Position numbers and translations under genes: made by a program | Shown: one piece after another, positions 54,848 to 64,000 of the stretch | Layout of the letters: each line of letters begins with the position of its first letter | Numbering within the stretch: the first letter of the stretch is position 1 | NCBI RefSeq assembly: GCF_013402915.1 | Contig: NC_050723.1 | Span: forward strand, 930,001-994,000 | Reading direction: 5' to 3' | Length of the DNA: 64,000 nucleotides | DNA from: Zygotorulaspora mrakii | Lineage: Eukaryota > Ascomycota > Saccharomycetes > Saccharomycetales > Saccharomycetaceae | Notes under the pieces: generated by a model | Database searches by the model: none | Seen by the model: the letters and a program-made list of their open reading frames with translations, nothing else | Told to the model about the DNA's origin: nothing

Positions 54848-54971
54848 GTTTGTACCTTTTTTGCCTTTGTATCTTATATTTCTCCTCATACCGCATAATA
54901 TATTTCATATCCAATTTTTTATTAGATATATACAAATACAAAGAGATAAGAATTTCATCATTCGGCAATAT

Positions 54972-55565
54972 TCAATACTTTGATTGGAGTGATTCGACCT
55001 CCCACTTCTTGATGCGGTCCTGCGCGATATCGCATAATTCGTTCATGGCAACCCTGGCTTCTTCGAACCAAGTGTTCCCAGATCCAACTCTTTCTTCCAT
55101 AAGCTTGATTATTTCAGGCCTTTTTCTACCGTTAACAAATACAATAAACTTCAACCCAGGATAAACTTTTTCGTATTCCTCATTCAATTCCTTCAACCGT
55201 GCTTGAATTTCTGCTGAATCACGGTTTTTTTGTAGATTTTTCTGCTCATTTTGAGAATGAATTGACAAATTTTTATTTTCACCTAGTCTTGGATGTGAGG
55301 ATATTATATCACATATATTACCCATATCTTTTGAAGTAGGACCAACACGTTCTGTGTCATTTACCAATTGTAATAAATGGGATCGAATCAGTTCAACAAA
55401 CTCCTCATAAGTTCTAACAGCAGCCCTCGCCTGATCCATGAATACCTCACTACGTGCAGTGAACTTCAAAATTGCGTCACTCGGTTCGTACAGGTTATTG
55501 ATCACTTCCACTTGATCTCGTAAGTTTTTCTCACTGAGAAATTCATCAAGAACTGCAAGTTTCAT
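54972..55565 (-). CDS. OHCU decarboxylase family protein (UraD-like)
   Basis: The 197-residue protein resembles 2-oxo-4-hydroxy-4-carboxy-5-ureidoimidazoline (OHCU) decarboxylase, which produces (S)-allantoin from the uricase product. The signature SSHPRLGE with the catalytic-type His91 is present, followed by the helical C-terminal block LKELNEEYEKVYPGLKFIVF, VNGRKRPEIIKLMEERVGSG and an ELCDIAQDRIKKWE end. The ATG is at 55565; one codon further the frame begins with GTG. S. cerevisiae has no uricase or OHCU decarboxylase that I know, so this gene has no counterpart in the matching YDL blocks. It sits between PPH22 (convergent) and RDI1 (divergent). Whether it works in urate breakdown here is not shown. 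Confidence 0.8.
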   Translation of the reverse strand: MKLAVLDEFLSEKNLRDQVEVINNLYEPSDAILKFTARSEVFMDQARAAVRTYEEFVELIRSHLLQLVNDTERVGPTSKDMGNICDIISSHPRLGENKNLSIHSQNEQKNLQKNRDSAEIQARLKELNEEYEKVYPGLKFIVFVNGRKRPEIIKLMEERVGSGNTWFEEARVAMNELCDIAQDRIKKWEVESLQSKY

Positions 55566-55859
55566 CACAAAAAATTCTCCAAAATCTTTCAGTGATTATT
55601 ACTCAGTCAAACATCCATCATTAGCACAGGTGATCAGCACCAGCTTTATATAATAAGTGACTTTCCTATGTTATCGTCATTAACCTCGAGCGCTTTTCAC
55701 CGAAGGATACCGTTGAAAGGGATACGGACTTTCTGAAAATTCCAACAATAAAGGAAACTTGATTCACCATAAACTGCTGCGGCAGTGCAAGTTTACTCAA
55801 TGGCCACAAGTTTTGAGGTGGCAGTTCTTTACTGATTACCGGTCGGGAGCAGAGTAGAA

Positions 55860-56468
55860 ATGACAGAGGAAGCTGGCAATTTTAGTCAATTGGAGGAGGA
55901 GCAACCCAACGACAATTACAAAGTCGCGGCTAAGAAGACGGTCGACGAGTACAAGAATTTGGACGCGGAGGATGAGTCACTAGCCAAGTGGAAGGAATCT
56001 TTAGGCTTGCGATCAGACGTATTACCTCTGGAGTTTCCTGGTGACAAAAGACGGGTCGTTGTGCAAAAGATACAGCTGTTGGTGGATACTGAACCGGAAC
56101 CAATTAGTTTTGACTTAACTAACGAAACAACTATCAAAGAACTAGCCTCGAAACGTCATAAGGTGAAAGAAAAATCAACTTACAAATTGCGCATTACTTT
56201 TAAAGTGCAACATGAAATTATTACTGGCTTAAGGTATGTCCAGTACATTAAAAAGGCTGGCATTGCAGTTGATAAGATCGATGACCACCTGGGCTCCTAT
56301 GCGCCAAGCACAAAATCCAAACCCTTTTATGAGGTTGAACTTCCAGAAAGTGAAGCTCCTAGCGGGTTTATTGCCAGGGGTAATTATAGCGCTGTGTCCA
56401 AGTTCATCGATGATGACAAGACTACCCATCTTACATTGAATTGGGGTGTCGAAATTACAAAGAGATGA
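55860..56468 (+). CDS. RDI1: Rdi1, Rho GDP-dissociation inhibitor
   Basis: Rdi1 extracts Cdc42 and Rho1 from membranes by covering their prenyl group. The 202-residue protein equals yeast Rdi1 in length. The regulatory N-terminal arm contains DESLAKWKESLG, followed by the immunoglobulin-like domain with TYKLRITFKVQHEIITGLRY, KAGIAVDKIDDHLGSYAP, and the C-terminal LTLNWGVEITKR. In S. cerevisiae RDI1 is YDL135C, in the sister of the YDL188-192 block, which again indicates an undivided ancestral order. Confidence 0.96.
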   Translation: MTEEAGNFSQLEEEQPNDNYKVAAKKTVDEYKNLDAEDESLAKWKESLGLRSDVLPLEFPGDKRRVVVQKIQLLVDTEPEPISFDLTNETTIKELASKRHKVKEKSTYKLRITFKVQHEIITGLRYVQYIKKAGIAVDKIDDHLGSYAPSTKSKPFYEVELPESEAPSGFIARGNYSAVSKFIDDDKTTHLTLNWGVEITKR

Positions 56469-56580
56469 TACTCTGGAGGATTAGATATACCGCGTGTTTC
56501 CTTTTACCCTTTTAATTTTTTATTTCTATGATCCCGTCCCTAAATAACTATATATGCATAAACATTTTTGTTCACAGTTT

Positions 56581-58058
56581 CTAGAGAGAAAGTTCTTTCA
56601 GTTCATTTGATACTGTACTTACGTCTGTCTGATGTGGTGGAGAATTCTCTTCAATTTCCACCGCTGATGAGACAGCTAGATTAGTGAATGATTCTCTACT
56701 TTTCAAACTTGAAACGCTAGACCTCGATGTATTTGCCGGTTTGAAATGTGAAACTAAATCGGGATGACTTGTAGCGTTAAGATCATTTGGCGAATAAGGT
56801 GGCATGCACATTCCATAATGCATTGGAGCAGTTGGGTATCCTGTGGATTGGTTATAGGGAAATGGCATTTGATTTGGGCTTAAATATGTCATATATGCCG
56901 GTGGAAAGGTCTGTTTTGAATTTATCTGAGCACTGGGCCCTGGTGGATAGATTGGCATCGGTATTGGGTACATGCCGGGATTTGCGTTAGCCATTGGTGG
57001 TGGTGGATACATCATATAGGGTTGCGCAATCATATAGGGGGGGATACCGCTATTCTTCGAAGGTTTCACATGGTAGCCGAAAGATGACCTTCTTCCACTG
57101 CCGTGATTATTCCTATTATCGTAGTTATTATTTGACCTCTTTCTTCTATTGTATCGCAATTGTGGAGGTGGCTGATTCTCGATGTGGTTTAATCTATATC
57201 TTGAAGTCTCAAATTGATGCGGTTGTGGTGAGTTGCTATCTGGATTGCCATCTAATGAATCAGTGTGTTCATTGCCCTTCGGTGTATCGAATATTTCATG
57301 TTTTCTTTGTTCATACTCCCATTCTCTTTCGATCCTTTTTTGCTCGAGGGTTGCTTCTGATAGAGATGAATCTTCCTGAGTAAGCTCGTCAGTTTGCTCC
57401 TCTGGACTACTATCCGTAAGCAACTTTTTAATATCATCTGCCCTTTCACGTCTTCTCAAAATCTTATATTTTTTACTATTTTTATTCTTGCCCTCCTCGT
57501 TTGAAAGATCTTCATAAGACGTGGAGTCCTGATTAGAAGGCGGTCTGAATTGTATCTCACCTGATACTAGGGGAGGCAATTCTGTAAGAGCGGCTTTCTC
57601 ATTGATTTGACAAACCCATGCCCTTTGAATACGATGACACAATTATCATGAGACCTAGCTAAAGCGTGCTTCACATTATGATATTCAGCAATTTGATGGG
57701 ATAACAACCTGAAATAAGAGTTCATTGGAGCTAGCTCACAGGAATCTGCATTTGAATCAATAAATGATAGTATTGAATTTTCTAATGCTATAACGAATTG
57801 ACGATCATTAGGTTTGTGAAACAACGCAGTGAGCATTGCTGCAGTGAGACCATACCCATTTTGATCGGGCTCTTCACCGCCTGCATCCTAAAATAAAATG
57901 CCCGTAAGAACACACAGGCAATAGAATTGTTAGTAAAAAGGGATGCATAATCATACAAGCGAAAGAATGTGGAATTCGACAATTATCGAAGCTTCAATAG
58001 CCATCACTATCCCACACGCAATGAGTAAATTCCTTTATCATACTAATTTTAGCGTCAT
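56581..58058 (-). CDS. RBS1: Rbs1-like R3H-domain protein, with candidate 5' intron and an internal frameshift
   Basis: Rbs1 is an R3H/SUZ-type protein linked to RNA polymerase III assembly. The R3H domain (MNSYFRLLSHQIAEYHNVKH, then NCVIVFKG) lies in one frame (to 57567), while the rest (LPPLVSGEIQFRPPS to the P/Y/M-rich C terminus) is in another. One added base near 57582, after KPLLQ, would join them smoothly as KPLLQ-ELPPLVSG. Upstream, the frame continues past the first ATG (57836) to a TTTTAG 3' splice site with a perfect TACTAAC; a candidate first exon encodes MTLKL (58044-58058). So assembled, the protein would be 440 residues (yeast Rbs1 457). RBS1 (YDL189W) next to UFD2 (YDL190C) fits synteny. 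Confidence 0.75.
57888..58043 (-). other. RBS1: Candidate intron in RBS1 (156 nt)
   Basis: The 5' site is GTATGA (non-canonical), the branch point a perfect TACTAAC (57929-57935 on the + strand as GTTAGTA), and the 3' site TTTTAG, 39 bases after the branch point. Splicing keeps the frame: MTLKL then DAGGEEPDQNGYGLTAAMLT. The branch point and 3' site are convincing; the 5' site and first exon are less certain. Confidence 0.6.
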
Positions 58059-58568
58059 TATAATTGATGAGCAACTTTTTTAAAACTGTGATTGAACCGA
58101 TGCAAATCTATAATTTCTGGCATACAGTAACTGAGCACTCAACTATCTGTCTCTCCTATTGGCACTCCTCAACAGCACTCAATATATCGTTAGATCCTTC
58201 CGCGGTACAATCACAGGGCAAAAGTTTGCCAGTAGTTATCGGACTCCTCAAAACCTTGATTGGCTTCTTGATTTATTAGGTGATCCTCTATATACTATTT
58301 TATTCTCTGCCTCTATCAAATATACTCTCAAGCTGTCGCACTTCCGACGGAGGATCTTTTCTCCTGGCGGTATCAGTTCGAAATTTGGGGGTGGCAATAG
58401 GATTTGAAGACTTGAAGCATTGAAGAATACTAGCGTGTTCAGGTAAGTCTAGTTGTCTTTCAAGGTATACTTGAGGAGTATAAATCTGGCTGTACCAATT
58501 AGCCGACTTCTTATAACCGTTTTCTGTTTCTCCATAACATTTTTGGATAGCATACGGACAATCGACAG
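58059..58568. promoter_or_regulatory. RBS1/UFD2 divergent promoter
   Basis: 510 bases. On the UFD2 side it contains GGTGGCAAT (58390-58398), one base from the Rpn4 PACE site GGTGGCAAA. No gene is supported; the overlapping open frames lack recognisable content. Confidence 0.45.
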
Positions 58569-61430
58569 ATGCCACTAATCGAGCAAATCTTTTGTGTCAC
58601 TACCGGCCAATCTGGAGGCGAGGGCTACGATGTGGTTCACTCCGAGGAACTCGATAAAGATGTACTGAGCGTAGAGGATGTGGACACTTTGCTACTGTGC
58701 CAATTAACTGAAAATGAGAATCTGACAGAACCATTTGCTTATCTAAATGCGTGCTTCAAAAGATGCCAGCAACAGAAGAGAGTTAATAAAGGACAACTCT
58801 CAGATTCTCTACAAGCTACGTTCCAAGAGGTTGACAGGTTAGTGATTGGGTATGGGCTGGTTGCGTTTCAAATAGAAAACTTCTGCATACATGGTAATAT
58901 AATCAATTATATTAGGCAAATAGTAAAAAATGTGGACATTTACTCGGATTTCATATCACAGTTGATTCAACGAGCCAATCTGGAAGGAACCTTGCCTGAT
59001 TTCGTGGAAAGTTTCTTCCCAAATCTAGTGAAATATCTCACGAAGGAATTACAGTATTTTGATTTGAATGATTCGCAGACATACAACGCGGTTTTGACGA
59101 TTTATGAGATTTTCTTATCATATAAATGTGTGGCATCGACTTTCACCAAAATTTCTTCTTTTTTTGCCAAGTTCGATTGTAAACCAAGTGAATTTGAAAA
59201 GACCACACTTTTGGGTCCAATTTTAACATTATCCCCACTTAATCCAAATGTTGCTCTTCGAAACTATGGTGAAAATTTAGAGCGTACTCCGCAACAAAAG
59301 AAAGTCATTCATGAATCCCTACAGGCTGAACATAAGGTCATTGTGGACAGATTGTTTTTCATTGTGGACAGGCTTCTACGAGGATCTCTTGAATCGCGCA
59401 ATGATTTATTGAGCTATTTTGCTCAAATTGTTAACAAAAACCACCTAAGAAGGGGTGATCACGCCAATCAGAGTAAATTGGCATCAAATGCATTTATGAC
59501 AAATATTTCAGTCATATTGATCAAATTTTCCCAGCCTTTTTTGGACGTTTCTTACAAGAAACTTGATAAGATTGATGTAAATTATTTTAATAATCTAAAT
59601 TTTTTCATTGATTTATCAGGGGAAACAAGAATTAACTCTGATTTTGAAGAGGCGGATGAGTTCTACGATAAAAACAGAAAAAGTGACGATTGTAAACCCA
59701 ATTTTATTTCGGATTGTTTTTTTTTATCATTTACATACTTGCATTATGGTATTGGCGGTACTTTGCTATACGATGAAAAGATCACTCCTCAAATCAAAAG
59801 GATCAAACAAGAAATTGACAGAATCAAAGGTATATCGCAATCACAAGAACTGTTCGCATCATTTGCTTCAATGCGAATTCAACAGATGGAAAAATCTTTA
59901 AAAATAACTCAAGGTATTAAAGATGCAATTCAAGGATTTTTTTCAAATAAATCCTTGCAGTTGGAAGTATTTGATTTTATTTGTGGGGCTTCAACATTTC
60001 TGATCAGAGTGATCGATCCTGAACACCAATACCCATTCCAGCCTATTAATTTACCATTGATACCAGATCAAGTTGGTGTGGAAAACGTTGATAATGCTGA
60101 TTATTTGAGAGCGCATGCTCCTATTCCGTTCAAATATTATCCAGAGTATATCGTAGAGGGACCAGTCAACTATTCGGTGTACATTTCTCAATATACTTCA
60201 TCGCCTGTGTTCAGAAACCCACGGTTACAGTCTTTTGTTGAATTTTCAACTATGATTTTACGTTGTCCTGAATTGGTCTCTAATCCGCATTTAAAAGGTA
60301 AACTGGTTCAGTTGATGAGTATTGGTGCCATGCCTTTAGCTGATGACTCTCCGGGCTTCATGATGGATATTTTTGAGAATAATGAATTGGTAAGAAATAA
60401 TTTACTGTATGCATTCTTGGATTTTTATGTGATTGTGGAAAAAACGGGTTCATCCTCACAATTTTATGATAAATTCAATAGCAGATATAGCATTTCAATC
60501 GTTTTGGAACAGCTATATCATAGAATACCTCTTTATCGTGAGCAGCTGGTTTGGCAATCAAAAAATAATTCAGATTTTTTTGTTCGATTCGTTGCACGTA
60601 TGCTAAATGATTTGACATTTTTGCTTGATGAAGGTTTAAGCAATTTGGCAGAAGTTCATAATATTCAAATTGAGTTAGAGAATAGATCTCGAGGTCTAAC
60701 TCAGGTTAGAGAAGAAGATGAGAAAGAATTACGTTCGAAATTGGCATCCGCAGAAAGACAAGCAAAATCTTCTATAGGGTTAGCTGATAAATCCATTACA
60801 CTATTTGAACTATACACGAGGGATATACCTGGGGCATTCGTAACACCAGAAATTGTTGATAGATTAGCCGGTATGCTAGATCATAATTTAGAATCACTAG
60901 TTGGTAAAAAATGTGGTGAATTGAAAGTAAGAGATCCTCAACAATATTCGTTCAACCCAAAAGAGTTACTGAGATCTCTGACTACTGTTTATATCCATTT
61001 GTCAGATGAGCATGAATTTATCGCGGCCGTTGCACGAGATGGGAGATCATTTAGAAAAGAGTTGTTTGAACGTGCAGTTCATATATTAGCAAGAAAGACT
61101 GGATTGGTGTCGGATGTGTTCTGTCACAAGTTATTGAAATTTGCAGAAAATGCAGAACAGGAAAGACTATTAGAAGAGGAGGAAGATTCCAGCTATGGAG
61201 ATGTTCCTGAAGAATTTCTGGATCCATTAATGTATACCATAATGAAAGATCCTGTGACGTTGCCTACATCTAAAGTTAACATTGATAGAAGTACAATAAA
61301 GGCACATTTGTTAAGTGATTCCACAGATCCTTTTAATAGAATGCCTTTAAAATTGGAGCAAGTCATTCCCAATGAGACGCTAAAGCAAAGGATAATAGAT
61401 TATAAAAGAGAAAAGAAAACTGCCAAATAG
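58569..61430 (+). CDS. UFD2: Ufd2, U-box ubiquitin chain-elongation factor (E4)
   Basis: Ufd2 extends ubiquitin chains on substrates bound by Cdc48 and hands them to Rad23/Dsk2. The 953-residue protein (yeast 961) has the long helical Ufd2 core (for example LDFYVIVEKTGSSSQFYDKF and LRCPELVSNPHLKGKLVQLM) and a C-terminal U-box at about residues 877-950: PEEFLDPLMYTIMKDPVTLP, then DRSTIKAHLLSDSTDPFNR. The ATG at 58569 is the first in frame. UFD2 is YDL190C, between RBS1 and RPL35A as here. Rad23, its partner, is encoded at 31-32 kb. Confidence 0.96.
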   Translation: MPLIEQIFCVTTGQSGGEGYDVVHSEELDKDVLSVEDVDTLLLCQLTENENLTEPFAYLNACFKRCQQQKRVNKGQLSDSLQATFQEVDRLVIGYGLVAFQIENFCIHGNIINYIRQIVKNVDIYSDFISQLIQRANLEGTLPDFVESFFPNLVKYLTKELQYFDLNDSQTYNAVLTIYEIFLSYKCVASTFTKISSFFAKFDCKPSEFEKTTLLGPILTLSPLNPNVALRNYGENLERTPQQKKVIHESLQAEHKVIVDRLFFIVDRLLRGSLESRNDLLSYFAQIVNKNHLRRGDHANQSKLASNAFMTNISVILIKFSQPFLDVSYKKLDKIDVNYFNNLNFFIDLSGETRINSDFEEADEFYDKNRKSDDCKPNFISDCFFLSFTYLHYGIGGTLLYDEKITPQIKRIKQEIDRIKGISQSQELFASFASMRIQQMEKSLKITQGIKDAIQGFFSNKSLQLEVFDFICGASTFLIRVIDPEHQYPFQPINLPLIPDQVGVENVDNADYLRAHAPIPFKYYPEYIVEGPVNYSVYISQYTSSPVFRNPRLQSFVEFSTMILRCPELVSNPHLKGKLVQLMSIGAMPLADDSPGFMMDIFENNELVRNNLLYAFLDFYVIVEKTGSSSQFYDKFNSRYSISIVLEQLYHRIPLYREQLVWQSKNNSDFFVRFVARMLNDLTFLLDEGLSNLAEVHNIQIELENRSRGLTQVREEDEKELRSKLASAERQAKSSIGLADKSITLFELYTRDIPGAFVTPEIVDRLAGMLDHNLESLVGKKCGELKVRDPQQYSFNPKELLRSLTTVYIHLSDEHEFIAAVARDGRSFRKELFERAVHILARKTGLVSDVFCHKLLKFAENAEQERLLEEEEDSSYGDVPEEFLDPLMYTIMKDPVTLPTSKVNIDRSTIKAHLLSDSTDPFNRMPLKLEQVIPNETLKQRIIDYKREKKTAK

Positions 61431-61566
61431 ATAATTTTTATACGAAACAATACGGACTATAAGTTATCATTATCAAATTGTTTCGTATTCTCCTCTTAGT
61501 TTTTTACGAAAAATTTGTTGATCAGTTAGTTTTAAAACTAAAAATACAAAAGATTATATACCAGAA

Positions 61567-62350
61567 TTAAGCTTTGATAGCATATTTTCTTTGTGGAAAA
61601 GCAATTTGCTTCTTTCTTTGCTTTTCAGTGATTCTTGTGGCTTCAAATTTGGTCAAAGCTCTTCTCAAAGCTCTGGTCTTCTTAGCTCTCAAGTCCTTTG
61701 GTTGATATTTCTTACCTTGGTATAATTGTCTGACAGCTTCTCTTTGTTGTTGGGTCAAGACAGTCAAGACACGGGCAATGTCCTTTCTGACGGTTTTAAT
61801 CTTTGGCAAAGATGGTTTAGACAATTTTTGAACTTTAAGTTCAGCCAATTCCTTTTTCAAGTCAACCAATTGGTTTTCCAATTGCTCCTTGGATTTGGTT
61901 CTTAGTTCGTAAGCTTTGACACCGGCCTGTAATTAAATAAGATTGCATGTTAGTATAAGCTGTTCTCAAGTTTTCGTACTTCAGTCGTTCAACAATCGTT
62001 CAACAGCACAGTTTCGACTATTCCGTGAAAAGAATCAAGCGTCTCACCCACAGAGTACGACTACAACTCGGTCTCCACTTCAATCAGACCACCGAATTCA
62101 TCTTGGATACCCTCCCGTGGTCTTCTCCTGGTATGCCTTCTTCTGATGCCTCATACTATATCGCTCGGTGTGTCATATCGTTACATCATATCGTTGTATC
62201 GTATTTCAACGTTCAAAATCCCATTCGCTTCCAACTGGCTCATTTCTTGGTGTCCTCGATCCTAACCACGTTGCTTACGCTGTCTACGCCGTCCGTACTG
62301 TCCACAATGTTCACGCTGCTCCTCCTATATGTGCTTTCTCAACATACCAT
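61567..62350 (-). CDS. RPL35: Ribosomal protein eL29-family Rpl35 (uL29), spliced
   Basis: Rpl35 (uL29) is a 60S protein at the tunnel exit. Exon 1 is only the ATG (62348-62350); exon 2 is 61567-61926 and encodes AGVKAYELRTKSKEQL onward to QIAFPQRKYAIKA. Together they give 120 residues, the yeast length, and are nearly identical to yeast Rpl35. The intron directly after the start codon is the arrangement known in S. cerevisiae RPL35A/B. Without splicing only a 104-codon open frame from an internal start is visible. Single copy for the YDL191W/YDL136W pair. A Rap1-like site and a CCGGACA heptamer lie upstream. Confidence 0.97.
61927..62347 (-). other. RPL35: RPL35 intron (421 nt)
   Basis: 5' site GTATGT immediately after the ATG, branch point TACTAAC (GTTAGTA at 61949-61955 on the + strand) and 3' site TTACAG. 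All three are canonical. I saw no snoRNA inside it. Confidence 0.95.
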
Positions 62351-63182
62351 TTCGATTAATCTGTCTTACTTTACCTTATCTTTGAGGTGACAGACACAAC
62401 ACTGGACTTCAAATTATATTTCAATAATACTACCAATCACCAACAATTACACGCATTCACTATCCTCAGCAGCCCCCATCCCATCGTTCTTGGTTGGAAA
62501 ATTGGCATGTCGCTGCAGTCGTGCACTGAGATCCTAACCGATCCTCTGTCTGTGAAGCTTTGCGACATTTCGCCCTGCCATGCAGAAAGATGGAAAAAAA
62601 GAATTTTTCATTTTTTTAAAACGCATTGAGGCAGCCTTGGAGTGGTGTTTGGGTGGTATGAAATATCCAAAAAACAGACAATATATAGCGCGGTGTATGG
62701 ATGCATGTGAGGCAGTCACATCTTTTGCCATTTGTCTATTCTTTCAAGTTTTGATGCCAACCGAATTGTGCCAATGAATCTTTTCAGGAGAACTGGGCCA
62801 TGTTCGATCGTACCTGGAAACTGCGGTGCTGGGAGACTACACCGATACGTTACAATTCTGTCGCAAGTTCAGCAACATAGCGCATCGCAGTGTGCTGCCT
62901 TTCTACTGTACGTCACCCGGACAAGCTGTAGCACCGTACTAGGCAGTGTAAGTCGTTTCTGTAGTTATACATTGTTGATATTGTTCTTTTACTGATACTG
63001 ACACTGTATGATACTATAAGACAAAATAATATAATAAAGATGATACTTGAAATCACTGTATATTTAAAATTTTTACCGAATCGCTGACTCGTCAAGTTTT
63101 TCCTCTCACTCTCTTTTTCTTCCTTCTTTCTCCAGTCTTCTGCATATGGCTTTTGCACCACGGTGGGAAAAGATTAGAGAAT
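62351..63182 (-). promoter_or_regulatory. RPL35 promoter / ARF1 3' region
   Basis: 832 bases. A Rap1-like sequence, GGTGTTTGGGTGG (62644-62656), matches the reverse complement of the consensus except its last base. An exact CCGGACA occurs at 62917-62923. The open frames here (62168-62995) have no recognisable protein content. Confidence 0.45.
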
Positions 63183-63728
63183 CTAAGATTGATTCTTCAA
63201 ATTATTGCTTAACCATTCTAAACCTTCATACAAACCTTCACCAGAAGTTGCACATGTAGCTTGGATAAACCATGGACGGTTTCTGATCGAATGTAAACCT
63301 AGTTTTTCGGTGATCTCAGCAGCTGACATTGCTTCCGGCAAATCCAATTTATTGGCAAAGACTAACCAAACAGCGTTTCTCAATTCATCTTCATTCAACA
63401 TTCTTTGCATAACTTCTCTTGCTTCAGTGATACGCGATCTATCGTTGGAATCGACCACAAAAATAACACCTTCGGTGTTTCTGTAATAATGTCTCCACAA
63501 TGATCTGATTCTGGTTTGTCCACCCACATCCCAGACTGTGAAGGAAATGTTTTTGTATTGAACAGTCTCTACATTGAACCCAATGGTTGGAATTGTAGTA
63601 ATGACCTCACCCAGTTTCAACTTGTACAAAACAGTAGTCTTACCAGCACCATCAAGACCAACCATAAGGATACGCATCTCCTTGTTACCAAAAAGGTTGC
63701 TAAACAACTTCGACGCAAATAGACCCAT
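63183..63728 (-). CDS. ARF1: Arf1 small GTPase
   Basis: Arf GTPase of the Golgi, recruiting coatomer and clathrin adaptors. The 181-residue protein is nearly identical to yeast Arf1/Arf2. Gly2 is the N-myristoylation site ([20 protein letters not shown]). G motifs are intact: GLDGAGKTT (P loop), the effector-region Thr in [17 protein letters not shown] and NKLD. Single copy for the YDL192W/YDL137W pair, adjacent to RPL35 as in both S. cerevisiae blocks. Confidence 0.97.
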   Translation of the reverse strand: MGLFASKLFSNLFGNKEMRILMVGLDGAGKTTVLYKLKLGEVITTIPTIGFNVETVQYKNISFTVWDVGGQTRIRSLWRHYYRNTEGVIFVVDSNDRSRITEAREVMQRMLNEDELRNAVWLVFANKLDLPEAMSAAEITEKLGLHSIRNRPWFIQATCATSGEGLYEGLEWLSNNLKNQS

Positions 63729-64000
63729 TTTTTCTCTTTTTAAACCGTTCTTTTACAATGATAACAACTAAACAAAAAAAGATCTAGCCAGCTAATGTTC
63801 TTTCTCTATAACTATGATGCGCGGGCGTGTTAGTAGGTGAATGTATCGAAAAAATCCAGCAAGATAAATTGTGATGGGATATGACAAGAGATGCCACTTC
63901 CTTACAGGCCAGCTTGGCTCCTTGTTGCTTTCCACAACCACAACAAAGACCACCACCACTCCTATTTCCCAGAACCTCGCTCGCTGTCAACATGGAAAAA
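63729..64000 (-). promoter_or_regulatory. ARF1 promoter region to the window edge
   Basis: 272 bases with no recognised site. The right edge may reach the next gene, but nothing can be supported. Confidence 0.3.

Noticed and set aside
57567..57640. Programmed -1 frameshift in RBS1
   Set aside because: No X-XXY-YYZ heptamer in the right phase and no Ty-like +1 site; the shift needed is best explained by a missing base.

Overview
This is a nuclear chromosome segment of a budding yeast of the family Saccharomycetaceae. The evidence is compact mostly intronless genes, GTATGT/TACTAAC introns, a long-variable-arm tRNA-Ser, and almost every protein recognisable as a Saccharomyces cerevisiae orthologue. 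The gene order is the strongest clue to the lineage. Genes that S. cerevisiae splits between duplicated blocks are interleaved here as single copies: YBL with YER, YEL with YJR, and YDL188-192 with YDL135. That is the expected order in a lineage that did not undergo the whole-genome duplication (the Zygosaccharomyces/Torulaspora/Lachancea/Kluyveromyces/Eremothecium group). I cannot name the species.

Layout. 0-21 kb (YBL/YER block): CDC27 (cut by the window edge), TMN3, LSM4, SWI4, KAP123, ALG3, FLO8, GLE2, a YBL081W-like Q/N-rich protein, PET112. 21-49 kb (YEL/YJR block): MCM3, tRNA-Ser(AGA), HYP2 (eIF5A), ANP1, SRX1, a 2-kb stretch without a convincing gene, RAD23, UTR4, cytochrome c, UTR2, NAD kinase, GDA1, ISY1, a YEL043W-like protein, IES6, GLY1, OSM1/FRD1, TCA17. 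49-64 kb (YDL block): a DUF676 lipase, an unrecognised gene, PPH22 (PP2A), a UraD-like OHCU decarboxylase, RDI1, RBS1, UFD2, RPL35 (spliced), ARF1.

The genes are housekeeping and do not form an operon-like system, but several regulatory links can be read from promoters. SWI4 and MCM3, both early-cell-cycle genes, carry Mcm1/ECB-like sites, and SWI4 also has MCB and SCB-like elements. KAP123, the ribosomal-protein importin, has exact PAC and RRPE-like ribosome-biogenesis motifs. RAD23 has two exact Rpn4 (PACE) sites and UFD2 one near match, and those two proteins act together in ubiquitin delivery to the proteasome. A heptamer, CCGGACA, is strongly clustered between IES6 and GLY1 and recurs upstream of RPL35, HYP2/ANP1 and SWI4.

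Two genes look broken by single-base indels. FLO8 ends early at an A6T4 run, with a plausible C-terminal tail in the next frame. RBS1 has its R3H domain and the rest of the protein in different frames, plus a previously hidden candidate 5' intron. No virus, transposon, CRISPR array or toxin gene was seen. I found no clear evidence for a wholly new system; the best leads are the CCGGACA cluster, the broken genes, the orphan UraD gene and the unexplained 29-31 kb and 51-52 kb gaps.
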